Positions 32,768 through 40,916 are shown, counted from the stretch's first letter. The stretch is 40,916 nt of DNA from Oscillospiraceae bacterium (GCA_902788995.1 CADAMO010000007.1:1-40916), one strand, 5' to 3'. The notes: generated by a model from the letters alone, not told the origin. Translations and numbers: made by a program.

Positions 32768-35700
32768 ATGAGTTACCAATCCCAATCCGACCTCTATTTA
32801 GAGGATAATATCAGCAAATATCCGGCGATTGAACTGCTTTGTAAGTTGGGATATCAATACATATCCCCGGAAGACTGCATGGCCCAGCGCGGGACACTTT
32901 ATCATGTTCTCTTGAAGGATATTTTGCGCCGTCAACTTGCAAAGATCAATGAGTTTGAATTCGACGGGATACGATACAAATTCTCGGCAGACAACATTGA
33001 GAAAGCGATTTCCGATCTGGACGAGCCGCTGACCGAAGGGCTGGTCCGCACAAGTGAAAAGATCTATGATTCGCTGATGCTCGGCAAAAGCTACCTTGAA
33101 AAGCTGGCGGACGGATCGTCAAAAAGCTTTAATGTGAAATATATCGATTGGGAGAATCCCGGCAACAACGTTTTCCATGTGACCGAGGAGTTCTCCTGCG
33201 ACAGTTGGGACAAGCAGAAAAATGCTCGTCCCGACATTGTGCTTTTTGTCAACGGCATTCCCTTTGCGGTAATCGAGTGCAAGGCGCCTACGATCAGTGA
33301 GGATCAGGCAATTGAACAGATGATCCGCAACCAAGGGAGGGATTATATTCCACAGCTTTTCAAATATGCGCAGATCGTCATGGCGACCAACAAGAACGCC
33401 GTGAAATACGGCACCTGCGGCACGGGGAAGAACTTCTGGTGCATCTGGCGCGAACAGGATACGGAATGGCAGGATAAACTGATCGATCAGCTCGTTGTCG
33501 GTCGGGAGCCCACCGTGCAGGACAGAAATATCGTCTCCCTGCTCTCTCCCGGGCGGTTGATGAAACTGACCAAGTATTTTGTTCTTTATGATGCCAACGT
33601 CAAAAAAGTCGCCCGCTACCAGCAGTTCTTCGCTGTGGAGGAAATCATTAAGACGATCAATACAAACGACGCCGCGGGCAATCGCCAAAGCGGTGTGATC
33701 TGGCATACACAAGGCAGCGGAAAATCTCTGACCATGGTTATGATTTCCAAATATATTTTGGAGACCATGAGCAGTTTAAATCCGCGTGTGGTGATCGTCA
33801 CCGACCGGAAAGAACTGGACAAGCAAATTGCGAAAACCTTTTCTCACACCCGGTTGGCTCCCGCAAGAGCGACAAGCGGCAAGCATTTGATCGAGCTTAT
33901 CAACAGCGGCAAATTCGATATAATCACCTCTATCATCAACAAGTTCAACACGGTTGAAAGCTGCGGGCTGAAAAATAACTCCCGGGATATTTTTGTACTG
34001 GTGGATGAAAGCCACCGGTCCAATTACGGTTCACTTGCCGCCAAGATGCGTACCGTATTCCCCAATGCCTGCTATATCGGCTTTACCGGCACCCCGCTGA
34101 TGAAGAACGAAAAAAGCACACTTGCGCGTTTCGGTAAACTGATTCACAAGTACACCATTAAAGACGGTGTAGAAGATAAAGCCATTGTTCCTCTGATTTA
34201 TGAGGGACGATTTGTGGAGCAGAACGTAGACGAGGAAAACATCGATCTGTGGTTCAGCCAGGTAACCAAAAAGCTGAGCGATGCACAGAAAGCCGACTTG
34301 CGCGACAAGTGGAGCACCATGAAAAAACTCGGATCTACCGATGCAAGAATCAAGAGAATTGCACTTGATATCAATCAGCATTTTCTGGAAGGTTACAAGA
34401 ACACCGGATTTAAAGCGATGCTCGCTTGTAATTTCAAGAAAGACGCTGTTCGCTATCAAAAGTGTTTTGAACAGTTCGGCGACCTGACCACCGCCGTCGT
34501 TATTTCTGCTCCGGACATGAGAGAAGGCGTGGATGAGGTCGACGAAAGCACCGACGATATGGTGGTTGCGTTCTGGAACAAAATGATGCAGCAGTACGGC
34601 AACGCCGACGATTACGAAGACACACTGAAAAACAAATTCATCGACGGCGAAATCGACATCATGATTGTGTGCAGCAAACTGCTCACGGGTTTTGACGCTC
34701 CCCTTACACAGGTATTATACATCGACAAAGAACTGAAAGATCACGGCCTTTTACAGGCGATCGCTCGTACCAACCGTCTCTGTGAAGGCAAGGATTTTGG
34801 ATTGATCGTCGACTACCGAGGATTGATTGCAAAACTGGATTCAGCGATGGAAATGTACAGCGGATCCGGGCTTGAAGAATTTGATTCGGAAGATCTCAAG
34901 GGAACTGTTGTAGACGTGATGGTTTACGTCAGTCGTCTGCGAGAGGCATATTCACATCTGTGCGATGTGTTCAAACCGATCCGGAATTCAGATGACACAG
35001 AAGAAATAGAAGTGTTTCTTGCGGAAGATGAGGTTCGCGGCAATTTTTACGACGCTTTATGTGTATTCGGACGAGCCCTGAACATGGTGATGAATTCCGA
35101 AAAAGCATACGCGGCATTCGAAAAAACAGAACTTGGGAAGTATCAATCGGCATTTATCTTCTATTCCAAAGTGCGCAGAAGTGTGAAGATCCGTTATGCG
35201 GATACAATAGATAACCGCGAATATGAAGCACAGATGCAAAATCTTCTTGACGCACATTTATCCGTTGTTGGACTCAAGCAACTGACCAACCCTGTAGATA
35301 TCCTGAATGAAGACGATTTTGAAAAGGAACTGCAGGAACTTGGCTCATTACGTTCTAAAGCCGATGCGATCTTGTCTCATGTTACGAAAAGCATAAAAAC
35401 AAACCGAGATGAAAACCCGGCATACTACGATAGCTTTTCCAAGAGAATAAAAATGGCATTGGAGGATTACAAGAATCGCGTCATCTCAGAAGCTGAATAC
35501 CTTGACAAGATGAAGTTGATCCTTGCCGATTATCGCAAGGGAACGACAAACATTGTTTATCCTGAAAAAATCAAAGGAAATCTGCATGCGCAAGCATTCT
35601 ATGGAGTAATCGCCGCTATCCTGGATGATGTGATTGATATTGGTTCCAATGCTGAAACGGTATCGGATATTTCGCTCGAGGTGACTAAAATCATAGAAAA

Positions 35701-35872
35701 ACACGATACGGTCGACTGGCAAACGAATAGGGATATTCATAACAAAATCGCGCAAGACATTGATGATTATTTCTACGAGTTGGAAAAGACGCGTGGGTTC
35801 AAAATCGACTTTGATACAATCGACAAGATCATAGAAAACGTTATCACCGTTGCGCTCAGGAGATTCAAATGA
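32768..35872 (+). CDS. hsdR: Type I restriction endonuclease subunit HsdR
   Basis: A 1034-residue ATP-dependent translocase-nuclease of normal length. The N-terminal nuclease domain has D156 (RPDIVLF), E170 and K172 (AVIECKAP), the PD-(D/E)xK catalytic set. The SF2 motor follows with Walker A QGSGKS (315-320), VVIVTDRKELDKQ, the DEAD-type box DESH (413-416) and FTGTPL (439-444), then a helicase C domain (VCSKLLTGFDAPL, AIARTNR) and a helical tail. No frameshift or missing catalytic residue is seen, so restriction should be active. The stop overlaps the metallopeptidase start as ATGA. Confidence 0.95.
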   Translation: MSYQSQSDLYLEDNISKYPAIELLCKLGYQYISPEDCMAQRGTLYHVLLKDILRRQLAKINEFEFDGIRYKFSADNIEKAISDLDEPLTEGLVRTSEKIYDSLMLGKSYLEKLADGSSKSFNVKYIDWENPGNNVFHVTEEFSCDSWDKQKNARPDIVLFVNGIPFAVIECKAPTISEDQAIEQMIRNQGRDYIPQLFKYAQIVMATNKNAVKYGTCGTGKNFWCIWREQDTEWQDKLIDQLVVGREPTVQDRNIVSLLSPGRLMKLTKYFVLYDANVKKVARYQQFFAVEEIIKTINTNDAAGNRQSGVIWHTQGSGKSLTMVMISKYILETMSSLNPRVVIVTDRKELDKQIAKTFSHTRLAPARATSGKHLIELINSGKFDIITSIINKFNTVESCGLKNNSRDIFVLVDESHRSNYGSLAAKMRTVFPNACYIGFTGTPLMKNEKSTLARFGKLIHKYTIKDGVEDKAIVPLIYEGRFVEQNVDEENIDLWFSQVTKKLSDAQKADLRDKWSTMKKLGSTDARIKRIALDINQHFLEGYKNTGFKAMLACNFKKDAVRYQKCFEQFGDLTTAVVISAPDMREGVDEVDESTDDMVVAFWNKMMQQYGNADDYEDTLKNKFIDGEIDIMIVCSKLLTGFDAPLTQVLYIDKELKDHGLLQAIARTNRLCEGKDFGLIVDYRGLIAKLDSAMEMYSGSGLEEFDSEDLKGTVVDVMVYVSRLREAYSHLCDVFKPIRNSDDTEEIEVFLAEDEVRGNFYDALCVFGRALNMVMNSEKAYAAFEKTELGKYQSAFIFYSKVRRSVKIRYADTIDNREYEAQMQNLLDAHLSVVGLKQLTNPVDILNEDDFEKELQELGSLRSKADAILSHVTKSIKTNRDENPAYYDSFSKRIKMALEDYKNRVISEAEYLDKMKLILADYRKGTTNIVYPEKIKGNLHAQAFYGVIAAILDDVIDIGSNAETVSDISLEVTKIIEKHDTVDWQTNRDIHNKIAQDIDDYFYELEKTRGFKIDFDTIDKIIENVITVALRRFK

Positions 35873-36588
35873 AAAGAATGATTGAACTGAACGGCAGAGT
35901 GATAGAATATGACCTTGAGAGAAAGAATGTTAAAAACCTGAATCTGCGCATAAAAGCAGATCAAAGCGTTTATGTTTCTGCGAATCATACAGTATCAGAA
36001 AAAAACATACAGGATTTTCTGCAAAGCAAGTCTGATTATATTCTAAAAGCGTTAGATCGTTATGCAGAAATGGCGAAGTACACTCCTAAGTCTAAATTGT
36101 ATGTAGACGGCGAATCGTTTCGTATCCTTGGGCATGACCTGCGTTTGAGAGTCATAGAAGGAAATAGAAATATTGCTTTCTCAGATGGTGTTTTCATCAC
36201 GCTGACTGTAAAAGAGTTTAATAACCGTGAATTGAAGCAGCGTACGATGGATAAATGGTTAAAAAATCAATGTTTGGATTGTATTCAAAATGTATGTGAA
36301 GCCGTATATCCAAAATTTCAAAAGTATGGAGTGGAGTTTCCTGAAATAAGAGTAAGAAATATGATTTCCCGTTGGGGAAGTTGTCAACCAAAAAGAAAAA
36401 TTCTCACCTTTAACATTGCATTGTTAGAAGCGCCATTGTCCTGTATTGAATATGTAGCTACTCACGAGTTTGTCCACTTTTTACAGCCTGACCATTCGAG
36501 AAAATTCTATCAATATCTCAGCATGTTCATGCCAGATTGGAAAGAACGGAAGAATGAGCTTGAGCAATTAAACTATTATACTGACTGA
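35869..36588 (+). CDS. YgjP-like (DUF45/M48-type) zinc metallopeptidase
   Basis: A 239-residue protein with the metallopeptidase motif HEFVH (199-203) and a third ligand candidate H209 in QPDHS. The family signature SRWGSCQPK (167-175) is present upstream. YgjP-like genes commonly follow hsdR in Type I loci. Some relatives have been reported to act on nucleoside triphosphates rather than proteins, so peptidase activity is not certain. It is joined to hsdR by a 4-bp overlap and is the last gene of the operon, before a terminator. Confidence 0.85.
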   Translation: MKRMIELNGRVIEYDLERKNVKNLNLRIKADQSVYVSANHTVSEKNIQDFLQSKSDYILKALDRYAEMAKYTPKSKLYVDGESFRILGHDLRLRVIEGNRNIAFSDGVFITLTVKEFNNRELKQRTMDKWLKNQCLDCIQNVCEAVYPKFQKYGVEFPEIRVRNMISRWGSCQPKRKILTFNIALLEAPLSCIEYVATHEFVHFLQPDHSRKFYQYLSMFMPDWKERKNELEQLNYYTD

Positions 36589-36592
36589 TGTC

Positions 36593-36635
36593 AACCGGGG
36601 AAAGGTTGTCACCTCTCCCCGGTTATTAGTTATTT
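36593..36635 (+). terminator. Terminator of the Type I R-M operon
   Basis: AACCGGGGA (36593-36601) pairs with TCCCCGGTT (36616-36624) around an inner AGGT/ACCT stem, followed by the T-rich ATTAGTTATTT. It ends the plus-strand operon just before the convergent recombinase gene. Confidence 0.7.
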
Positions 36636-38321
36636 CCCCTGCAGATCCTCTTCCGTCAGCGGCATTTTTGCCCAGGTATCGTCGTCTTCGTGCCACCAGC
36701 TTTCGGCGATGTGGTCGGTCAGGTTGCCAGATTCGTCGAAGCAGTCGATCTTGCGGCGGAAGTCACTGTTGAGGAAGATCTGCACTTTCAGTCGGCCGCC
36801 GACGTCAAAGATCACGATTTTATCCAACAGCATCCGGAGGTTGGCGTCGCTGACGGCGCCGTCGGCGACGATGGCGTCCAGCAGTTCCATGCTTTTCTTC
36901 ATCTCCTTTTTCCGCTGGCGGACCGTCTCGTCAAGGTTTTTGAACTCCTCTATCTTCATCTGAAGGTCGGCGATATCGCTTTCGCAGTCGGTGATCATTT
37001 TGGTGTAAATCTCCGCGTGGCCGGGGTCGCGGATGCGCTCCAGCAGCAGACCCTCCAGATCTTTTTTGCGGACGGCGACGCTGGTTTCCATCTCCTGCAG
37101 CTTCTTTTCCGCCGAAGGCCGGTGCGCCAGCCAGTTTTTCATTTGCCGGTCCACCTGGGCGAAATTGTCCTTTGCGTACCGCTTCAGGTCCAGCAGTTCC
37201 TGATAGATCAGGTCGTCCAGCACCTCCTCCCGGATGGTGTGCGGTGTGCAGTGGGATTTGCCGTAACGGTGATTGCCGTTGCAGGTGTATTCGTACCGGT
37301 CCGGCTTGTCTCCCCACTTGCGCGTCCGGCAGACGAAAGAGGCGTTGCAGTCGCCGCATCTGATCAGCCCCGCGTAACGGTGGCAGGGCTTCCCTGCCGA
37401 GGCGCGGACGTTGCGCTTCGGTTTCTCGAATAATAACAACTGCGCCTGCTCCCATATCTCTCTGGATACGATCGCAGGCACAGCGTTTTCGTGTCGGTAT
37501 TGTTCCTCCGGCGGAATCTCTTTTTTGATGTGATTGATCTTGCTGACGTACGTCTTGTGGCAGACGAGCGTTCCGCAGTAAAACTCGTTTTGCAGGATCC
37601 TTTTGACCGCCGTGTTCTCCCACAGAGAGAGCTTTACGCTCTTCGGCGCGTCCGGCTTCGGCAGTTTTTCTTTGCCCGGTTTTGCGTATAACCGCTGTTT
37701 CAATGCGCCGGGAGAAGGAACCCCTTCTTCGTTGAACATTTTGGAGATCGCCTTGATCCCGTAGCCGCCGACGTACAATTCAAAGATCCTGCGCACGATG
37801 GCGGCGTGATCCGGAACGATCCTGATTTCGCCGCTGTTTTTGTCCTTAAAATATCCGAAGGGCGGCACAACCACGATGCCGTCCTTCTGCTTTTGTTCGT
37901 ATCCCGCGTGGATCTTACAGGCGATATCGCGGACGTACATATCGTTGAACAGTCCCTTGAAGCCGATCATCAGATCGTCCGCGTCTTTGGAAGTATCAAA
38001 GTTTTCCGTCACGGACAGCACCCTGACCTCACGCTCCCGCAGGAAATCCAGATATATCGCCGTATGCGTCCGATGCCGTCCGAGACGGGACATATCCTTG
38101 ACGATCACCGCGTCGATCCGTTTTTCTTCCACCGCCGAAGTGATTTCTTCAATCCCGGGGCGGTTGAAGTGCATCCCGCTGATGTTGTCGTCGAAGGACT
38201 CGCCGACGATCTCATAACCGTTCTTTTCGGCGAACTCCCGGATCAGCTGCCGCTGATTTTCCAGAGAATTCATTTCCTGATCGTCGTCGCGCGAAAGCCG
38301 CGCGTATAACCATACTCTCAT
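36630..38321 (-). CDS. Large serine recombinase (TnpX/resolvase family)
   Basis: A 563-residue site-specific recombinase. The catalytic N-terminal domain has the nucleophile S10 in YARLSRDDD and the conserved SRLGRHR (78-84). The recombinase domain spans about 155-300 (VPPFGYFKD, ISKMFNEEGVPSPG). A zinc ribbon follows (C322, C325, C347, C358), then a coiled coil (about 400-470) and a C-terminal domain. Length and layout match the Tn4451 TnpX-like group that excises and integrates mobilizable elements. It is the last gene of the minus-strand unit, and its start overlaps the upstream gene's stop by 4 bp. It converges on the restriction operon. Confidence 0.93.
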   Translation of the reverse strand: MRVWLYARLSRDDDQEMNSLENQRQLIREFAEKNGYEIVGESFDDNISGMHFNRPGIEEITSAVEEKRIDAVIVKDMSRLGRHRTHTAIYLDFLREREVRVLSVTENFDTSKDADDLMIGFKGLFNDMYVRDIACKIHAGYEQKQKDGIVVVPPFGYFKDKNSGEIRIVPDHAAIVRRIFELYVGGYGIKAISKMFNEEGVPSPGALKQRLYAKPGKEKLPKPDAPKSVKLSLWENTAVKRILQNEFYCGTLVCHKTYVSKINHIKKEIPPEEQYRHENAVPAIVSREIWEQAQLLLFEKPKRNVRASAGKPCHRYAGLIRCGDCNASFVCRTRKWGDKPDRYEYTCNGNHRYGKSHCTPHTIREEVLDDLIYQELLDLKRYAKDNFAQVDRQMKNWLAHRPSAEKKLQEMETSVAVRKKDLEGLLLERIRDPGHAEIYTKMITDCESDIADLQMKIEEFKNLDETVRQRKKEMKKSMELLDAIVADGAVSDANLRMLLDKIVIFDVGGRLKVQIFLNSDFRRKIDCFDESGNLTDHIAESWWHEDDDTWAKMPLTEEDLQGK

Positions 38322-38662
38322 TTGTCGTTTACCTCACTGTCCGCGGCGTCATCCGCATCCGGCGAAGAGGGATCGAAAGTCAGATATTCCCGCATGACCG
38401 CGGCAAGGAACTGATTGAATTTCCCGTCGTCCCCGTTGTAGGATACTTCCACGGACGCCACTTCATATTTTTTCTTTTTTGCGGCGGATCGTGCTGCCGT
38501 CTGCCGCTTTTCCCGTTTGACGTTTTCCTCAGAAGGTTCCGGTTCCTTCGGCCGGAACGGAATGATAACGGACTTCCCCGGTCGAATCGGAACGGCCACG
38601 GGAAGCGGCAGAGGAGCCGCGTCAACGCCGACGGCTTTCTGATAAATCTGTATCGGTTTCAT
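38318..38662 (-). CDS. Small mobile-element protein with YEVASVEVSYNGD domain (paralog A)
   Basis: A 114-residue protein. Residues 1-65 are proline-rich then basic. A domain follows reading KKKYEVASVEVSYNGDDGKF and NQFLAAVMREYL, closely similar to the 58-residue protein encoded at 38753-38929, then an Asp-rich end. ATG at 38662 was chosen for the AGGAAAGGAAA just upstream; longer frames to 38743 lack a ribosome binding site. The stop overlaps the recombinase start (ATGA). Function is unknown; position suggests a role in recombination control. Confidence 0.65.
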   Translation of the reverse strand: MKPIQIYQKAVGVDAAPLPLPVAVPIRPGKSVIIPFRPKEPEPSEENVKREKRQTAARSAAKKKKYEVASVEVSYNGDDGKFNQFLAAVMREYLTFDPSSPDADDAADSEVNDK

Positions 38663-38752
38663 ATTTCTTTTCCTTTCCTGTTTTTCCTGGCAGGCGCGCA
38701 GCATGGTTGCAGCGTCCCCTTCCGGTACGCACAACAATACCACACAACCTTT

Positions 38753-38929
38753 TCAATATCCAGCATTATTTTTGCTTTTTCCGAAATATTTTTCGGCGGT
38801 TTCCTCCGGCGCCGCAGGCTCCGCGTCAACGTATTCACGGACGACGGAAGAAAGAAATTGATTGAAGGTTTCGCCGTCGCCGTTGTATTCAATTTCAACG
38901 GTGGCCACCTCGTAAGGTTTCTTTTTCAT
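38753..38929 (-). CDS. Small mobile-element protein with YEVATVEIEYNGD domain (paralog B)
   Basis: A 58-residue protein starting MKKKPYEVATVEIEYNGDGE followed by TFNQFLSSVVREYV and an acidic tail. It is a paralog of the C-terminal domain of the protein encoded at 38318-38662. AAGGAG precedes the ATG at 38929; a longer frame overlaps the relaxase gene and is rejected. The pair is separated by a 90-bp gap without features. Function is unknown. Confidence 0.6.
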   Translation of the reverse strand: MKKKPYEVATVEIEYNGDGETFNQFLSSVVREYVDAEPAAPEETAEKYFGKSKNNAGY

Positions 38930-38943
38930 GAGGCATTCTCCTT

Positions 38944-39933
38944 TCACAGAATCAGTCCGAAGGTTTCTTCGTCCTCCGGGCGCATGCAATAGTATTCGTA
39001 AGCGGCGGGTTCGATCTTCTTGCCGAGGATTGCCTCCAGCCGCTTTCTTTCCGCGTCGTTCATCTCATGCGCTTCCGCGGGAACGTAGTACATCTGCGGC
39101 GGAACGGCGGTGAGAAGGTCGCGGAAGAAATCCAGCAGACCAGTGCTTATGGTCATCGTGCAATCGTTTGAATGCGGCGGCGTCCGGTAGTTGTAATAGG
39201 ATTCTGCGTGTTCAAAATCGCAGCCGCCCAGGGCGAAATACAGCTCCAGATTATCCTTGTGCAGCCGCTCGTCGAAGAGCTTGTTGTCGCGGATCACGTG
39301 GCCGTCCGGCGTGGTGTATGTGATGTATTTCAGGTTGTCTTCCCACTTGATTTTGTAGCCGTGCTCCTCCATGTATTCGATGAAACCTTCTTTGGTATTG
39401 CACCATAGCATGGCCATCCGCGCCGTCTGCACGAGATCTTTCTTCCACGTGGGGCGGTCTTTTCCGCGGTCGTCCTTCGCTTTGACCTCCGTCACGCTGA
39501 GTCCGTATTGCAGACAAAGTTGATTGGAGAACTCTTTCAGGTGGAGCAGATCGTCGCGGCTCTGGTGATATTTTTTGCCGTTTTTCATGTTGACGCTGTT
39601 CAGAATAATGTGATTGTGCAGCGCGCCGGTGTTCACGTGGGTGGCGACCAGCACCTGGTATTCCGGGAACGCTTCTGCAAAACGTAAACCGATCTCATGC
39701 GCGGTCTCCGGCGTGAGATCATCCTCGGGAGAGAAGGACTGGACGAAGTGATAATACTGCCGTCCGTCCTCTTTGTGAAACTGCTTTTTGACGAAAACAA
39801 ATTCGTCCAGGGCCGAATCGGCGCAGCAGTTAACGCCGCCGATGAGCTTGTCTTCCGTCGCCTCCCGGCGGGTAACGTAAGAGAAAATACCCCTCAGCGG
39901 GCAGCCTGAAGCAACGCATTTAAGGATCGCCAT
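38944..39933 (-). CDS. MOBP-type relaxase/mobilization nuclease
   Basis: A 329-residue relaxase. The N-terminal nuclease domain has a candidate catalytic tyrosine (Y19 in GIFSYVTR) and the histidine triad H99, H106, H108 in ATHVNTGALHNHIILN, as in the relaxase/mobilisation nuclease family. The C-terminal part has an element-specific region (YITYTTPDGHVIRDNKLF). It nicks one strand at oriT and stays bound covalently. ATG at 39933 was chosen because it opens the family start MAILKCVASGCPL; the gene overlaps the end of mobC by 40 bp. Rather short for the family, with no helicase or primase fused. Confidence 0.88.
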   Translation of the reverse strand: MAILKCVASGCPLRGIFSYVTRREATEDKLIGGVNCCADSALDEFVFVKKQFHKEDGRQYYHFVQSFSPEDDLTPETAHEIGLRFAEAFPEYQVLVATHVNTGALHNHIILNSVNMKNGKKYHQSRDDLLHLKEFSNQLCLQYGLSVTEVKAKDDRGKDRPTWKKDLVQTARMAMLWCNTKEGFIEYMEEHGYKIKWEDNLKYITYTTPDGHVIRDNKLFDERLHKDNLELYFALGGCDFEHAESYYNYRTPPHSNDCTMTISTGLLDFFRDLLTAVPPQMYYVPAEAHEMNDAERKRLEAILGKKIEPAAYEYYCMRPEDEETFGLIL

Positions 39934-40211
39934 ATCGCTTTCAACTCCTCTCTGGTTTCGGTCAGATTGATTGCGGAAACGTATCCGGCGTGCACCTCGC
40001 GGGTGAGCTGGTTCAGATTGTTTCCGATGCACCGCAACTCCACGGCGACCACGTCGGCGCCGGGGACGACAATGATCTGTTTGTTCAGCGCACAGTCCCG
40101 CAAGTACATGCTGGGTTCGCGGTAGGACGTGAACGCTTTTTCAATGATTTTTGTTTTTTCTTCCGGGGTAACGCGGAAGGAAAGAATAGCAGTTCTTGAC
40201 TGTGTTTTCAT
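39894..40211 (-). CDS. mobC: MobC-family mobilization accessory protein
   Basis: A 105-residue protein with a ribbon-helix-helix-like start (RTAILSFRVTPEEKTKIIEK) and the MobC signature LRCIGNNLNQLTREVHAG. MobC binds near oriT and helps the relaxase open the nick region. ATG at 40211 follows AAAGGA; an upstream in-frame TTG at 40226 is less likely. The 3' end overlaps the relaxase start by 40 bp. Confidence 0.85.
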   Translation of the reverse strand: MKTQSRTAILSFRVTPEEKTKIIEKAFTSYREPSMYLRDCALNKQIIVVPGADVVAVELRCIGNNLNQLTREVHAGYVSAINLTETREELKAIWRSLNALLQAAR

Positions 40212-40375
40212 ATAAAATCCTTTCAATAAAACAAATTATCCCGCAGGGCGGGACATGAAATGTTACAGCCGCAACATAATATCGAAGCGGATCTGCAGTG
40301 TTTTTCTTTTTTTTCTGTCGGAAAAAGAAGCGATGAAACCTTGATAGGGGTATGGGCTTAGCCCGACTCCCAATT

Positions 40376-40408
40376 GCCTTTGTATGCGGCTTGGCGTAAT
40401 ACAAAGGC
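40376..40408. other. Candidate oriT hairpin
   Basis: A perfect 10-bp inverted repeat (GCCTTTGTAT at 40376-40385; ATACAAAGGC at 40399-40408) with a 13-nt loop lies in the non-coding space upstream of mobC, the usual place for an oriT in such elements. A smaller GGGC/GCCC stem lies just before it at 40355-40363. The nick site is not assigned. The rest of 40212-40513 shows only short CGATAC and GTAACGC repeats. Confidence 0.5.
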
Positions 40409-40513
40409 GAAACTGGCAAATAGCGAAGCATGTAAAAAAAACTGCATTCGGTTTTTTATGCGATACGGCGATACATCCGATACGGATTCTTCTGTAACGC
40501 GATGCCGTAACGC

Positions 40514-40547
40514 AAAAAAATAAGAGCCCTGCAAAAAACAGGCTCTT
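40514..40547 (-). terminator. Intrinsic terminator of the gene ending at 40583
   Basis: On the minus strand AAGAGCCTG pairs with CAGGGCTCTT (one bulged base), followed by ATTTTTTT. It closes the unit of the partial gene and separates it from mobC. Confidence 0.75.
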
Positions 40548-40582
40548 GACACGGGATTCTGACGCTGTACCGCCGTACCGCG

Positions 40583-40916
40583 TTATTCCTCATCACGCAT
40601 GATTTTTTCCGCTTCCTCCTTTTTGAGAAACATCACGCGCTTGCTCACGCTGCCGAAGCGATACGTCCGCGTGTTTTTACCGTCGCCGCTGACCTCGTTG
40701 CTGGAAATATCGAACGCCTCATGCTGCGTGTCGCACATCTGTTTGACCCGTTTGTGCGCTTCCTCAAAACAGAGATAGTAAAAATGCTCGTCCTCATAAC
40801 CGATGAAACCTTTCGGTATCTCGATTCCCGGATGGTCCGCGTCCAGCAGCACCGCCTGTCCGCTTTCGATCAGGGAAACGAGCTTGCGGATAAATATCAC
40901 GGTGGGCTTTTCCGTC
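40583..40916 (-). CDS. Partial gene, 3' end only; product unrecognised
   Basis: The frame is open to the window edge (TEKPTVIFIRKLVSLIESGQ before the rest), so the apparent GTG start at 40900 is probably internal and the gene begins outside. The visible 110 residues include GFIGYEDEHFYYLCFEEAHKRV and a basic, acidic end (FLKKEEAEKIMRDEE). The pattern of a C-terminal winged-helix-like module on a primase or helicase of a mobile element is possible but cannot be supported here. Confidence 0.5.
   Translation of the reverse strand, partial: TEKPTVIFIRKLVSLIESGQAVLLDADHPGIEIPKGFIGYEDEHFYYLCFEEAHKRVKQMCDTQHEAFDISSNEVSGDGKNTRTYRFGSVSKRVMFLKKEEAEKIMRDEE

Larger units (their letters stand above)
36630..40916. 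mobile_element. Partial mobilizable element (serine recombinase, relaxase, MobC)
   Basis: All genes from 38321 leftward and up to the window edge run on the minus strand and make a typical integrative mobilizable unit: MobC, MOBP-type relaxase, two small proteins and a Tn4451/TnpX-type large serine recombinase. No conjugation genes are seen, so transfer would need a helper. One end probably lies near 36588-36640, where the AT-rich restriction operon stops; the other is outside the window. Exact termini were not identified. Confidence 0.65.

Noticed and set aside
40460..40512. CGATAC and GTAACGC repeats resembling iterons
   Set aside because: Only two or three short, unevenly spaced copies and no replication initiator nearby; too weak to call an origin.

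Overview
The window looks like a piece of a chromosome from an uncultured gut-type clostridium (Firmicutes, Oscillospirales or Christensenellales-like). This is inferred from strong AGGAG-type ribosome binding sites, a lone phage replisome-organizer domain, an InlB-type B-repeat (Flg_new) surface protein with BIG2 domains, a Tn4451/TnpX-type large serine recombinase and many extragenic hairpin repeats. The species cannot be named from the sequence. No rRNA, CRISPR array or tyrosine integrase was seen.

Layout. 1-1600: a repeat-rich region with a 141-bp element bounded by perfect 27-bp inverted repeats, a minus-strand gene for a stand-alone phage replisome-organizer N-terminal domain with its own terminator, three tandem ~122-bp repeats and a heptanucleotide repeat tract ending next to a sigma-A promoter. 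1630-9779 (+): a GC-rich nonulosonic acid operon. It holds legB, legC, ptmE, legH, legI, legG and legF, a complete set for CMP-legionaminic acid, followed by a ketopantoate-reductase-like gene. 9780-10523: non-coding hairpin elements. 15536-10524 (-): surface glycan assembly genes: a GT2 glycosyltransferase, an unusual fusion of an O-antigen ligase/polymerase with a GT52 sialyltransferase-like domain, and a Wzx-like flippase. Together the two clusters could make a nonulosonic-acid-containing surface glycan, with CMP-Leg as donor for the GT52 domain.

24856-15819 (-): a 2334-residue secreted repeat protein, translationally coupled (TAATG) to a U32 peptidase-family gene. The head domain of the giant protein is AT-rich, while its signal peptide and stalk are GC-rich, which suggests a swapped cassette.

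25451-25926: tRNA-Leu(CAG) with a promoter, a terminator, a truncated upstream copy of its own leader and 5' half, and a downstream palindrome containing the D-arm sequence. 26016-36635 (+): an AT-richer operon behind a perfect consensus promoter. It encodes a Type I restriction-modification system with many passengers: half-size S, HsdM, a DUF4145 protein, a 55-codon HsdS/HsdM scar ORF, DinD, a trypsin-like protease, full HsdS, a 53-aa ORF, a DUF2188 protein, a 75-aa four-repeat protein, HsdR and a YgjP-like metallopeptidase. Most junctions are ATGA overlaps, so this reads as one co-translated defence locus. It is the best candidate in the window for an incompletely described system.

36630-40916 (-): an incomplete mobilizable element: large serine recombinase, two paralogous small proteins, a MOBP-type relaxase, MobC, a candidate oriT hairpin and the 3' part of an unrecognised gene running off the window.
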